A DNA stretch of 7,586 nucleotides, from assembly GCA_964405465.1 (NCBI GenBank), contig CAYONZ010000091.1, positions 1 through 7,586 of the forward strand. The letters run 5' to 3'. Under the pieces are notes generated by a model. The model made no database searches. It worked only from the letters and a program-made list of their open reading frames with translations, and was not told the DNA's origin. Below are positions 1 through 6,509 of the stretch, piece after piece. The position numbers were made by a program, and so were the translations under genes. Position 1 is the stretch's first letter; each line of letters opens with the position of its first letter. The DNA is from CAYONZ01 sp964405465. GTDB lineage: Bacteria > Bdellovibrionota > Bdellovibrionia > Bdellovibrionales > JAMPXM01.

Positions 1-548
1 AAACGAAGCTTCTGTCTTTTAATGCTTCGGTTGAAGCTGCGCGTGCCGGTGAGCACGGTAAGGGCTTTTCGGTCGTTGCTGAGGAAGTTGGCAATCTGGC
101 GCAGATGAGTGGTCGGGCGGCAAAAGAAATTGATGAATTGCTGACCAAGAGCAATGAGCAGGTTCGAAATGCCGTGCAAAATGCTCAAGGACGTCTGGAT
201 CAGTTGGTCAATCAAGGGCAAACAAAACTTGAATCGAATGAGCAGGTGGCTCTTGTTTGCCAAGAGATTTTTGATCGATTGAGTGTGAATGTTGGTCAGT
301 TGGCGGTGTTATTTGAAGAAATTGAGGCGGCACAAAAAGAGCAAGCTACTGGTGTACAACAGATCCAGATTGCAATGCACAAACTAGACACGAATACCCA
401 ACAAAATAGTCAAGTGGCTGAGCAGGGTCTTGCGGATGCCAAAGACTTGCATCAGCAGGCAGAGGATCTCACTTCAGCAATTGATCTTGTCTATTCGGAA
501 GTTGTTGGAGCCTCCAGGGCCAATCGTGCTTTGTCAGCAGCTAGTTGA
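1..548 (+). CDS. Methyl-accepting chemotaxis protein, C-terminal part (5' truncated by window edge)
   Basis: The C-terminal 181 residues of a chemoreceptor are readable in the frame beginning at base 3; the start lies outside the window. The first residues contain the conserved hairpin tip of the MCP cytoplasmic signalling domain (NASVEAARAGEHGKGFSVVAEEV), which binds CheA and CheW. The rest is a long Gln/Glu/Ala-rich helix typical of the descending arm of the coiled-coil bundle. The usual tip variant NAAIEAARAGE is slightly altered here to NASVEAARAGE. No C-terminal pentapeptide for CheR/CheB tethering is visible; the protein ends in ...ALSAAS. The sensor domain and ligand cannot be known from this window. 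It is the last gene of its transcription unit, since a strong terminator begins 58 bases after the stop. The family call is secure; the subtype is not. Confidence 0.95.
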   Translation, partial: TKLLSFNASVEAARAGEHGKGFSVVAEEVGNLAQMSGRAAKEIDELLTKSNEQVRNAVQNAQGRLDQLVNQGQTKLESNEQVALVCQEIFDRLSVNVGQLAVLFEEIEAAQKEQATGVQQIQIAMHKLDTNTQQNSQVAEQGLADAKDLHQQAEDLTSAIDLVYSEVVGASRANRALSAAS

Positions 549-605
549 GTCGCGCCTTCTTTACTGCTCCAGTCTTGGATTTTAATTGGGTCTCGATAAA
601 TTCTG

Positions 606-636
606 CGGAAAGATCAAATCGATCTTTCCGTTTTTA
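606..636 (+). terminator. Intrinsic terminator after the chemoreceptor gene
   Basis: A perfect 10-bp stem (CGGAAAGATC pairing with GATCTTTCCG, 606-615 and 621-630) with a 5-base loop is followed directly by TTTTTATTT. The U-tract lies on the + strand only, so it ends the chemoreceptor transcript and separates it from the next gene. Confidence 0.93.
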
Positions 637-675
637 TTTGCGTTGGTCGCAAAAAATTGAAAGAATTGTCGCAAC

Positions 676-681
676 AAGGAG
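676..681 (+). promoter_or_regulatory. Ribosome binding site deciding the ATG start at 687
   Basis: AAGGAG lies five bases before ATG 687. The longer frame would have to begin at TTG 657, which has no comparable Shine-Dalgarno sequence. The site therefore supports 687 as the start. Confidence 0.8.
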
Positions 682-686
682 ATCGA

Positions 687-1151
687 ATGAAAACAGGTTT
701 GGTGAGCCGGTTGCAACATAGGTTACAATATAGGATCCAATATGGGTTACAATATAGGACACATAAATTGCTTAGGGAGTTTTTGGTTTTTTGTATTTTA
801 CTCAGCGGTTTTCTTTTGTCGGCGCCAGCAAGAGCTGAAGAGGTTTTTCGAATTGAAATTGGCAGTCGAGAAAATGGCTCTCGCGAAGAAATGTCGCGAA
901 GAGTTTACGAACTCGAACGTGCTGTGCAACAGTTACAGAGACGGGTGTTTGAGCTTGAGCTGAAAAAGACTGAGGACAGGTCATCGGTTACGACGTCAAT
1001 GACCACTTGTTATATAACGACGGCTTTTAACGGAACTTTTTCTGCGACCGAGATGACCGAGACCGCTGCGCGCGCCAAGGCTCTTGAAAAGTGTTCGGCA
1101 GTGGTTCAGGGTATTGGCTGCGAAGAGCATCGTTTGAAGTGTGGTAAATAA
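687..1151 (+). CDS. Small exported protein with coiled coil and four-cysteine C-terminal region
   Basis: This 154-residue protein has no family I recognise. The ATG start is chosen for its good ribosome binding site. The N-terminus is a Sec signal peptide with an unusually long basic N-region (about 33 residues containing LQHR/LQYR repeats), then a hydrophobic core (FLVFCILLSGFLLS) and a likely signal peptidase I site after SAPARA. The mature part starts with a Glu/Arg-rich heptad region (EMSRRVYELERAVQQLQRR) that should form a coiled coil and may oligomerise. After a Ser/Thr linker, a C-terminal segment of about 50 residues carries four cysteines (in TTCYI, EKCSA, IGCEE and LKCGK), compatible with two disulfides in the periplasm. 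The stop is one base before the next ATG, so the downstream hydrolase gene is probably co-translated. No function can be assigned. Confidence 0.8.
   Translation: MKTGLVSRLQHRLQYRIQYGLQYRTHKLLREFLVFCILLSGFLLSAPARAEEVFRIEIGSRENGSREEMSRRVYELERAVQQLQRRVFELELKKTEDRSSVTTSMTTCYITTAFNGTFSATEMTETAARAKALEKCSAVVQGIGCEEHRLKCGK
711..758 (+). repeat. Four 12-bp tandem repeats inside the signal-peptide coding region
   Basis: Four consecutive 12-base units (711-722, 723-734, 735-746, 747-758) encode LQHR, LQYR, IQYG and LQYR. Units 2 and 4 are identical (TTACAATATAGG); units 1 and 3 differ from these at a few positions. The unit is a multiple of three, so copy-number change would lengthen or shorten the basic N-region without breaking the frame. 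Confidence 0.85.
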
Positions 1152-1152
1152 G

Positions 1153-1770
1153 ATGGCCTCGTTGTTTGGACACGTGGCTGTCGCGGCCGTGATTGATCAA
1201 TGGATTGCACCGAAACCGAGTCTTGAAAATGTGGCCAGGCATTCGGGATCTCCAAATGACGAGAAGCAACTGCAGAGCTCCCGACGTTTGATTTTTATAC
1301 TTGCGCTCGTCTCAAGTGTTTTGCCTGATATTGATGTCCTGACGTTCAAGTTTGGCATTCATTATGCGAGCCCGTGGGGGCATCGGGGATTTACACACTC
1401 ACTTTTTTTTGCGGCGGCCTGGAGTCTATTGCTGGTGTTGCTGCCTTTCTTTAAGAAATTGGTTTTTCGTCTTCGCCTATTTTTACTCTTTTTTTCGGTG
1501 ACCATTTCCCATGGTTTACTTGATGCTTTGACCAATGGTGGCCTTGGTGTTGGTTTTCTTGCACCGTTCAAACCGTATCGATATTTTTTTGAAGTTCGAC
1601 CGATTCAAGTTTCGCCTATTTGGGTCAACCATTTTTTTTCGCAAACAGGCTGGTTGGTGATTAAGAGTGAATTACTGTGGATCGGACTCCCGTGTGTCAC
1701 TCTCTGGGCTTTGCACTTAGCACTCGAGTTGATCTTTACGAAGGTATTTAAAACTGTTCGGGGTTCATAA
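1153..1770 (+). CDS. YdjM/YbcI-type membrane-bound metal-dependent hydrolase (DUF457 family)
   Basis: This 205-residue polytopic inner-membrane protein matches the DUF457/YdjM pattern. It opens with MASLFGHVAVAAVI, followed by LPDIDVL (residues 57-63), GHRGFTHS (76-83) and SHGLLDALTNGG (119-130). His7, Asp59, Asp61, His77, His82, His120 and Asp124 are the likely metal ligands by family analogy. Hydrophobic segments lie at about 46-60, 83-100, 104-120 and 173-193. The family is annotated as metal-dependent hydrolases, but substrates are not established. I chose ATG 1153 over GTG 1141 because family members start with M-A-S-x-x-x-H and because it follows the upstream stop by one base, which suggests translational coupling. 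The 3' end overlaps the oppositely oriented rhomboid gene by 23 bp. Confidence 0.87.
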   Translation: MASLFGHVAVAAVIDQWIAPKPSLENVARHSGSPNDEKQLQSSRRLIFILALVSSVLPDIDVLTFKFGIHYASPWGHRGFTHSLFFAAAWSLLLVLLPFFKKLVFRLRLFLLFFSVTISHGLLDALTNGGLGVGFLAPFKPYRYFFEVRPIQVSPIWVNHFFSQTGWLVIKSELLWIGLPCVTLWALHLALELIFTKVFKTVRGS

Positions 1771-3625
1771 GGTAGTTGTGAATTTGCTGGATTATTTGGT
1801 GTGCGGATTTGACTTGGTCTTTTGAATGGCGATTGACTCCTGTCGTGTAATTCGCAAGGGCTCTTCGTAAACCTTCGAGTATGGCTTCGATTTTTTTTCT
1901 TCGCTCCAAGGTCGTCTGTTGGGCTGGTGGTCGATGGGTGAAAAGTTGGGTTTCGATCGAATTGAATGCAGGAATGTGCAGAGCTGAAACGAGTGCTTCG
2001 GCTTTGGGAGTACCGGTACCATTTGGATCTTCACTTTGTAGAGTTTTAAGTAAAGTTGCAAACTCTTTTTTGATCTCAATTGAGAACTCCAAATAGGTGA
2101 TGTGTTCTGGTGTACATGTTGAAACTTCTTTTAGGTGTTCTTTGGTCTTTCGACAAAACAGCACAAGCTCTTTGATTTGTTCGTTGAGGGGATCGCTCAT
2201 TTTGGATTTCAAAAGCTGTGCAATCTCCTCGCGAGACAGATTTTTTAGAGTTTCTGAAGTGTAAAAAGTTTTAAGTTCTTGGCCGTACCAAACAGCCGAA
2301 GTTGTATATTGGTGTTCAACTTTTTTGGATTTGTACTCTGCGATTTTTAACGAAACGATTTTTTCAGCCTCAAGTACTGCGGCGAGCTTTTCGTTCGGTG
2401 ATTGATGTTCGTCTAAGTCTTGCGACCAATTCGGATCTTGTGCGTACAAAGTCTCAAGGTACTCAAGATGATTTAGGACGCTCACTAGGGAATCTTCGGA
2501 AGGTTGTGTCTGGGACGAAGCGGGACCGCGAGTTGGGCCTGTGGCTAGGTTAGTTGAAGTTCCAGGATCAGATGGAGGAGTGGACGCTGTTGGGTGTGGG
2601 GAAGACTCTGTTTCGACTCGGTCTTCTTTTGGCTTGAGGTTCGCGGCTTCGGTGAGAGCGGCGACTTCAAGAATTTTGTCTGCAAGATTCTTTACTGCCG
2701 TGTGTATCTCAATGACCCCTGGCTCTTGAGGATCTTCGTTGGATTCTAATTCAGTGAGCAGCATACGAATGGGATCGAGGCATTGTTGTTTTAAATTGTT
2801 GGTGAAATCCTGAGGGGAAAGGTTTTTCATTTTAAATTGTTTGCGTTGGTGAAGAAAGCTTGAGTTGATTTGCATCATGGGTCTTTCCACTTTGGCAAGA
2901 ACCTTAAGACGATCAAAGTGTCTCGGAGCAAAAAGCGCGAGCACCATAAAACTGAGACTGGCTCCTATCGTGAAATTAATAAATTTTTTATTCACAAAAA
3001 TATCGAAGCAGTACAGAGCGCCCAGGGAAATTCCGGTGAGTAGCCCACCTAAGTGTGCGCTATTGTCGATTTCGCTGCTGAAAAAACCAATTGCCAAATT
3101 TTGTAAAATGGCAATTATCAAATTTAGACTGAGATTTTTGATTACCTCAGATGTTTTAAAGTTTTTTATGCTGAAAACGAGAAGTGAGCCGAAGAGTGAA
3201 AATATGGCGCCCGAAGCTCCGACACTCAAGGTATCAGGATGCGTGAATGTCCCCAGAGCTGCTCCGCAAAGCCCGCCGGCAAGATAGATGAGAAGCGAGA
3301 TGTTCTGTCCGAAGATCGCAAAACAATAGCGTCCCACGACAGCTAGTGTGATCATATTAGAGACAAGGTGAACGGAACCAGCATGCACAAACAGAGAAGT
3401 GAACAAGCGCCACAGTTCTCCTCTCGCCGTTCGGGGGCCGTAGTTAGCTCCCCACTGGACAAGGTCAGTCGCAGAGGGCGAAGTGGGGTGGACACCTTTT
3501 TTCAGTAAAAAGATATACACCAAAAAATTTATCGAAATGATAAGCCATAAGACATACTTGAACTCAGCATTGAGTTTCGCTTTGAATTCGTTTTGATCTT
3601 TGTTTGAAGGTTTCCCCAACATCAT
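1748..3625 (-). CDS. Rhomboid family intramembrane serine protease with long C-terminal extension
   Basis: In this 625-residue protein the first ~235 residues form a rhomboid core with about seven membrane segments. All hallmark elements are present: the WRLFTSLFVHAGSVHLVSNM block (His81, His86, Asn90), the catalytic serine in VGASGAIF (Ser138), and the catalytic histidine in NSAHLGGLLTG (His191). The enzyme should therefore cleave membrane-anchored substrates within the bilayer. The remaining ~380 residues are soluble: a charged helical stretch (about 240-332), a Pro/Ser/Thr-rich low-complexity linker (about 333-378), and a long helical region (about 380-625) I cannot place in a family. Typical bacterial rhomboids are about 200-300 residues, so the extension is unusual. 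Two consecutive ATG codons (3625, 3622) could both serve as start; the Shine-Dalgarno sequence is weak. The gene stands alone, divergent from the pair at 3741. Confidence 0.93.
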   Translation of the reverse strand: MMLGKPSNKDQNEFKAKLNAEFKYVLWLIISINFLVYIFLLKKGVHPTSPSATDLVQWGANYGPRTARGELWRLFTSLFVHAGSVHLVSNMITLAVVGRYCFAIFGQNISLLIYLAGGLCGAALGTFTHPDTLSVGASGAIFSLFGSLLVFSIKNFKTSEVIKNLSLNLIIAILQNLAIGFFSSEIDNSAHLGGLLTGISLGALYCFDIFVNKKFINFTIGASLSFMVLALFAPRHFDRLKVLAKVERPMMQINSSFLHQRKQFKMKNLSPQDFTNNLKQQCLDPIRMLLTELESNEDPQEPGVIEIHTAVKNLADKILEVAALTEAANLKPKEDRVETESSPHPTASTPPSDPGTSTNLATGPTRGPASSQTQPSEDSLVSVLNHLEYLETLYAQDPNWSQDLDEHQSPNEKLAAVLEAEKIVSLKIAEYKSKKVEHQYTTSAVWYGQELKTFYTSETLKNLSREEIAQLLKSKMSDPLNEQIKELVLFCRKTKEHLKEVSTCTPEHITYLEFSIEIKKEFATLLKTLQSEDPNGTGTPKAEALVSALHIPAFNSIETQLFTHRPPAQQTTLERRKKIEAILEGLRRALANYTTGVNRHSKDQVKSAHQIIQQIHNYLMNPEQF

Positions 3626-3695
3626 TTGTTTCTTGCCCCACTCGACTTTTCGACAGCAGGGAGAAATTTCTGAATATGCACAAAGACCTGTTTTT

Positions 3696-3703
3696 GCTAC
3701 ACT
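3696..3703 (+). promoter_or_regulatory. Candidate extended -10 promoter for the 3741 gene pair
   Basis: TGC followed by TACACT (-10 hexamer at 3698-3703) forms an extended -10 motif about 38 bases upstream of the TTG start. No convincing -35 is visible, which extended -10 promoters tolerate. Its position in the only sizeable gap between divergent genes supports it. Confidence 0.4.
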
Positions 3704-3729
3704 AGTTTCATTCGTAATTGAGATTTACT

Positions 3730-3734
3730 AGGGG
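3730..3734 (+). promoter_or_regulatory. Ribosome binding site supporting a TTG start at 3741
   Basis: AGGGG is placed six bases before TTG 3741. The next in-frame ATG falls about 85 codons later, inside what looks like continuous coding sequence, so the TTG start is preferred. Confidence 0.65.
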
Positions 3735-3740
3735 AAATAT

Positions 3741-4262
3741 TTGTTTGGATATAGGTGGATAAATTTTAAAAACAGTCTGCGGTTTTTGGGATTGCTTCTT
3801 CCTAGTTGGCGATTTTTCGACGAGGTCGGGCATCAGCCCTCGCTGTTTTATCGTTATGCTTTGAATTTTGAGGATCTTAGTCGTGTCACATGGACTGAAA
3901 TTCAAGTTCCACTAAAGCTTAAGCCTTGGGCTTTGTTTTTTAACCCTACTGCAAACCTGCAACTGCACCTTCAGTCGCATTTGACCAGACTTATGTTGGT
4001 TGTCTCAGACGTGGGTCATTCGTTGGTATCTCCTGAGAGTCGAGATGCCATTCTTTCACAAGATGAGACTTACCGGAAAACTCAGCGTTGGATATATTTC
4101 TACCATTTGCAAACACTGCCAACGAATGGCCCACAAAGGTCAGATATGTGGTTTCAGTTCAAATTGGTCGTTCGGGCGCCATTTCAAGATGGTGCGCAAG
4201 ATAGTGCTCAGCAGGATTATTTGATCTCCTCTCCATTTACAAAGAGATGTCATGGAGATTGA
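3741..4262 (+). CDS. Unrecognised 173-residue protein, partner of the HTTM-like membrane protein
   Basis: I do not recognise a named family. The N-terminus carries a short hydrophobic stretch (LRFLGLLLPSW, about 13-23) and an aromatic motif WRFFDEVGHQPSLFYR (23-38). The remainder is Trp/Phe-rich with alternating hydrophobic residues, suggesting a beta-rich soluble or membrane-peripheral domain; no signal-peptide cleavage site is evident. It begins at TTG behind a good ribosome binding site. Its last 11 bases overlap the start of the next gene, so the two are surely co-transcribed and probably translationally coupled, which suggests the products act together. It could be a membrane-associated subunit of the HTTM protein, but this is inferred from gene arrangement only. 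Confidence 0.75.
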   Translation: MFGYRWINFKNSLRFLGLLLPSWRFFDEVGHQPSLFYRYALNFEDLSRVTWTEIQVPLKLKPWALFFNPTANLQLHLQSHLTRLMLVVSDVGHSLVSPESRDAILSQDETYRKTQRWIYFYHLQTLPTNGPQRSDMWFQFKLVVRAPFQDGAQDSAQQDYLISSPFTKRCHGD

Positions 4263-5064
4263 GACCTGTATCAGATTCATGACCTATTTGACTTGCATTT
4301 CTCTCGGTGTGCAAACCGCAGAGTATCTGTCGCTTTTGAATCACGGTGCGGCCTATTTGGCATCGGCTGATGAAAATCCAATTTGGCAAAATAGATCACT
4401 ACGAATGCACAACGGGTTATCTTGGCTTTTTGGCGCGCGCTTTATTTTACTGGGACTTTGTCTGGTGGAGCCTTTTTCGGGATGGATCGCTTTACTTTTT
4501 CTTTCGCAGGTAGCTGTGATGCTTTGGTGGCGAGGTCCATTTAATGGCGGGAGCGACTACATGACACTACAAGTTTTGTTGAGTCTGTCTCTCTGTTCGA
4601 TTTTTCGGTCGCATCCCATGGTCATTCGCGGCGTGCTTTTCTTTACTGGAATTCAAGTTTTGTTTTCATACGTGGTGGCGGGTTGGGTGAAAATCAAAAG
4701 CGAGGATTGGCGAAATGGGCAAGCACTCGAAGCGTTTTTGCAGCAATCGATATACAGGCCTTTGATTTTAACTGAAGTTTTGCGAAAGAGACCAAGAATA
4801 GGGTTCGCAGCGTCCTGGGGAATCATGCTTTGGGAGCTGAGTTTTGCGGTGTTGTTCTTTCCTATAGGCGCACCAACGATTGGTGTCGGAGTCATGAGTT
4901 CTTTCAACATGACTGTAGAAACGAAGATCTATGTTTGTTTGTTTTATATTGGTACGGCCATAGTCTTTCACTTTGTGAACTTTATTTTGTTTGGCCTTAA
5001 CCGATTTTTTTTGGCCTGGTTGTCGGCTCTTCCAGCATTGGCCTATTTGGTTTTTTCAACGTAG
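4252..5064 (+). CDS. HTTM-like (vitamin K-dependent carboxylase-related) polytopic membrane protein
   Basis: This 270-residue protein has several hydrophobic segments (about 58-74, 77-92, 104-118, 124-144, 185-204, 225-248, 252-268). Two blocks resemble the HTTM family: RGPFNGGSDYMTL (94-106), and SYVVAGWVKIKS followed by EDWRNGQAL (139-159), the latter matching the Y-x-x-A-G-x-x-K...W-x-x-G pattern. A late FHFVNF segment (239-244) also fits. The HTTM domain is the transmembrane part of gamma-carboxylase relatives, but bacterial members mostly have no known reaction. At 270 residues it lacks the large lumenal domain of true carboxylases. ATG 4252 follows AAAGAGA by four bases and overlaps the preceding gene by 11 bp. 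Family assignment is from motifs only; a DoxX-like membrane protein is the main alternative. Confidence 0.65.
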   Translation: MEIETCIRFMTYLTCISLGVQTAEYLSLLNHGAAYLASADENPIWQNRSLRMHNGLSWLFGARFILLGLCLVEPFSGWIALLFLSQVAVMLWWRGPFNGGSDYMTLQVLLSLSLCSIFRSHPMVIRGVLFFTGIQVLFSYVVAGWVKIKSEDWRNGQALEAFLQQSIYRPLILTEVLRKRPRIGFAASWGIMLWELSFAVLFFPIGAPTIGVGVMSSFNMTVETKIYVCLFYIGTAIVFHFVNFILFGLNRFFLAWLSALPALAYLVFST

Positions 5065-5143
5065 AAGAGTGCACCTGGGATTTTTCACTCGCTTTGCACT
5101 TGTTTCTCTCTCGGGCTGGGCGCAGAAAACTCAGGAGTAAAAC

Positions 5144-5304
5144 TAGGGCGTGTCCTCAGTTGGCTAGACTACTACGCAAAAGCAATAGAAATGATTTGAG
5201 CGTTGCTCGTCGTCGAAATAGCACCACTATTTCTCCTCCTCGTGCCTTCAACTCATTTCCATTGCTTCCGCTCGCGACGTCCGACCAATTGAGGACACGC
5301 TCTA
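5144..5304 (+). mobile_element. MITE-like 157-bp near-palindromic element, copy 1 (with TA target duplication)
   Basis: The element itself is 5146-5302, flanked by TA at 5144-5145 and 5303-5304. Its terminal inverted repeats are about 18 bases (GGGCGTGTCCTCAATTGG in consensus), here with one change in each end. The two 76-base halves are partly complementary around a 5-base centre (CACCA): the termini, a 15-base inner block (AAGCAATAGAAATGA) and GAAATAG next to the centre are conserved, with diverged stretches between. No transposase is encoded, so it would need one in trans. The termini and TA duplication recall IS5- or IS630-type elements, but I cannot assign a parent. It lies between the convergent 3' ends of the HTTM-like gene and the regulator, inside the regulator's stop codon. 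Confidence 0.88.
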
Positions 5305-5940
5305 TTTTGTAAGTTTCAACTTGAATTGGCAGTCCCTTTGCTTTGCAGACATGGGCGATGCCGAGATGCAATCAAGATTTAATACTCTTGAGATCAGTTG
5401 AGACTCTAGATTGCAAGGGATGTCGACAGCGGATGCGGCGGCTGATATCGGACAATGACACTGCCGAAGTGTTATTTTATCATCCTTTTTGGATAGATTT
5501 GACCTAGCATAAAATCCATCTTCATTTAAAACATCTTTTAAGGCTTCAAGTCTGGCGCTTAAATCTTTACACTTTCTTTGGGAAAGTTTTTGCATCACTC
5601 GATCATATTTTTTTTTCCAATACTCTTGAAAAAAAGTTTCCAATAGCGACGTCTGTCCTTCACGAGCCAAAAATTTAATAAGTTCATTTAGTACTTCCGC
5701 CTCTTTTGTAGGAAAAACCAATTTTGATTGAGAACTCAGTTTAAAACAAAGAAGCGGGCGACCCCTGATGCTTTTTGTTAAGGTTCTTTCAACTAGGCTC
5801 TTTTTTTCCAAATCCAACAACACCCTGCGAACTGCTGTTTTTGGCTTTTTAGACCATGTCGTTATTGTATCAATTGATTGTGTGCCGCGTGTTTTTAGTC
5901 TTTCAAGTATGCGAAATTGGAGGTCATTGAGTAAGTTCAT
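5302..5940 (-). CDS. SufR-like helix-turn-helix regulator with C-terminal four-cysteine Fe-S site
   Basis: This 212-residue protein has an N-terminal winged helix (about 5-66: LNDLQFRILERLKTRGTQSI, then TAVRRVLLDLEKKSLVERT and a GRP wing). A central helical part follows. The C-terminal region resembles the SufR sensor domain: EDGFYAR (140-146), CHCPI (161-165), then Cys176, Cys191 and Cys204. Spacing Cys163-x12-Cys176-x14-Cys191-x12-Cys204 closely follows the cysteine pattern of SufR-type [Fe-S] repressors. An iron-sulfur cluster that senses Fe-S status, oxygen or nitric oxide is therefore likely. I chose ATG 5940 over GTG 5979 because the DNA-binding domain begins there and the GTG lies within the palindromic operator candidate. 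It is divergent from the hemerythrin/FmdE pair it probably controls. The TAG stop is formed by the TA duplication plus the terminal base of MITE copy 1, and is the same stop the uninterrupted gene would have had. Confidence 0.85.
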   Translation of the reverse strand: MNLLNDLQFRILERLKTRGTQSIDTITTWSKKPKTAVRRVLLDLEKKSLVERTLTKSIRGRPLLCFKLSSQSKLVFPTKEAEVLNELIKFLAREGQTSLLETFFQEYWKKKYDRVMQKLSQRKCKDLSARLEALKDVLNEDGFYARSNLSKKDDKITLRQCHCPISAAASAVDIPCNLESQLISRVLNLDCISASPMSAKQRDCQFKLKLTK

Positions 5941-5968
5941 GACAAGACCATACCCCAAAGAGACAGAT

Positions 5969-5996
5969 ATTAAAAACACATATTTGTGTTTTTAAT
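5969..5996. promoter_or_regulatory. 28-bp perfect inverted repeat, candidate operator for the divergent regulator
   Basis: Two 12-base arms (ATTAAAAACACA and its exact reverse complement) are separated by TATT. The site sits 28 bases upstream of the regulator's ATG (5940) and 51 bases upstream of the hemerythrin ATG (6048). It is therefore placed to control both divergent promoters, including autoregulation. The symmetry suits a dimeric winged-helix protein. It differs from the CAAC...GTTG operator described for cyanobacterial SufR. Binding is inferred, not shown. Confidence 0.7.
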
Positions 5997-6033
5997 TGAT
6001 TAGCGACATGTTTTGATCGATTCTGTTTACAAC

Positions 6034-6041
6034 AAAGGGGG
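6034..6041 (+). promoter_or_regulatory. Strong ribosome binding site of the hemerythrin gene
   Basis: AAAGGGGG lies six bases before ATG 6048. It fixes the start and suggests efficient translation of the first gene of the pair. Confidence 0.75.
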
Positions 6042-6047
6042 CATCTC

Positions 6048-6509
6048 ATGGAAAGACAGTATGGTGCACAACAAGATCTACTTGAAAGCATCACAAGAGA
6101 CTGCGGGCATATTCTAGAGGCCATTCGTCGTCTTAGGGATGGAACTTGGTATTTAAACGATGAAGACGCGGAGTGGGTCAATTTCCTTTTTCCGCAAATT
6201 AAAGGGGCATTGCAGGACCATATTGAGTATGAAAATCTTTGTGTTTTCCCAAGATTGAAAGAGTCTTTAGTGAAAGAGCATTCTGCTGAGCATGAAAAAA
6301 TCATTGCACTTTTATGGGCCCTAGATCAATCAAGATTGAATAAAGACTCGGTGAGGTTTCATACGCTTTTAGATTTATTAGTGACAGTGCTCGATCAACA
6401 TCATGAAAAATTTGGTTGTCATCTTTCCCGCGTCGAACAATGTTATGATGAGTGTCTTTCAACAAGAATCGTTCAGCGAGCCCAAGGCTCGACTTTGGAG
6501 AAGCTATGA
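6048..6509 (+). CDS. Hemerythrin/HHE-domain protein
   Basis: This 153-residue cytoplasmic helical-bundle protein has no signal peptide. Histidines and carboxylates recur at helix positions expected for a di-iron hemerythrin: His21 (DCGHILEAI), His58-x3-Glu62 (LQDHIEYENLCVFPRL), His78 and His82 (EHSAEHEKI), and His118/His119 with Glu120 (DQHHEKF). The last helix lacks a clean H-x-x-x-E, so the exact ligand set is uncertain. Such domains bind O2 or NO at a di-iron centre; the related YtfE/DnrN/ScdA proteins act in repair of nitrosatively damaged iron centres. This protein has only the HHE domain and no N-terminal ScdA domain. It begins behind a strong ribosome binding site downstream of the palindromic operator and overlaps the next gene by four bases (ATGA), so the two are translationally coupled. 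A role in Fe-S or NO stress is inferred from family and context. Confidence 0.87.
   Translation: MERQYGAQQDLLESITRDCGHILEAIRRLRDGTWYLNDEDAEWVNFLFPQIKGALQDHIEYENLCVFPRLKESLVKEHSAEHEKIIALLWALDQSRLNKDSVRFHTLLDLLVTVLDQHHEKFGCHLSRVEQCYDECLSTRIVQRAQGSTLEKL

Noticed and set aside
657..689. TTG start at 657 for the exported protein
   Set aside because: No ribosome binding site, whereas AAGGAG is ideally placed for ATG 687, which also gives a proper signal-peptide start.
5065..5110. Terminator hairpin after the HTTM-like gene (GTGCA...TGCAC)
   Set aside because: Only about five base pairs with a large loop and no adjoining T-tract; not supportable as a terminator.
5094..5312. 72-codon open frame across MITE copy 1
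   Set aside because: It consists almost entirely of the element's stop-free frame, has no ribosome binding site, and the same peptide appears in the other copy in a different context. It is a by-product of the palindrome.
5940..5979. GTG start at 5979 for the regulator (225 residues)
   Set aside because: The start lies within the palindromic operator candidate and adds 13 residues before the winged helix; ATG 5940 fits the domain boundary better.
5996..6022. FNR/CRP-type site near TTGATT and TTTTGATCGA upstream of the hemerythrin gene
   Set aside because: No matching pair of half-sites with the 4-base spacing TTGAT-N4-ATCAA is present.
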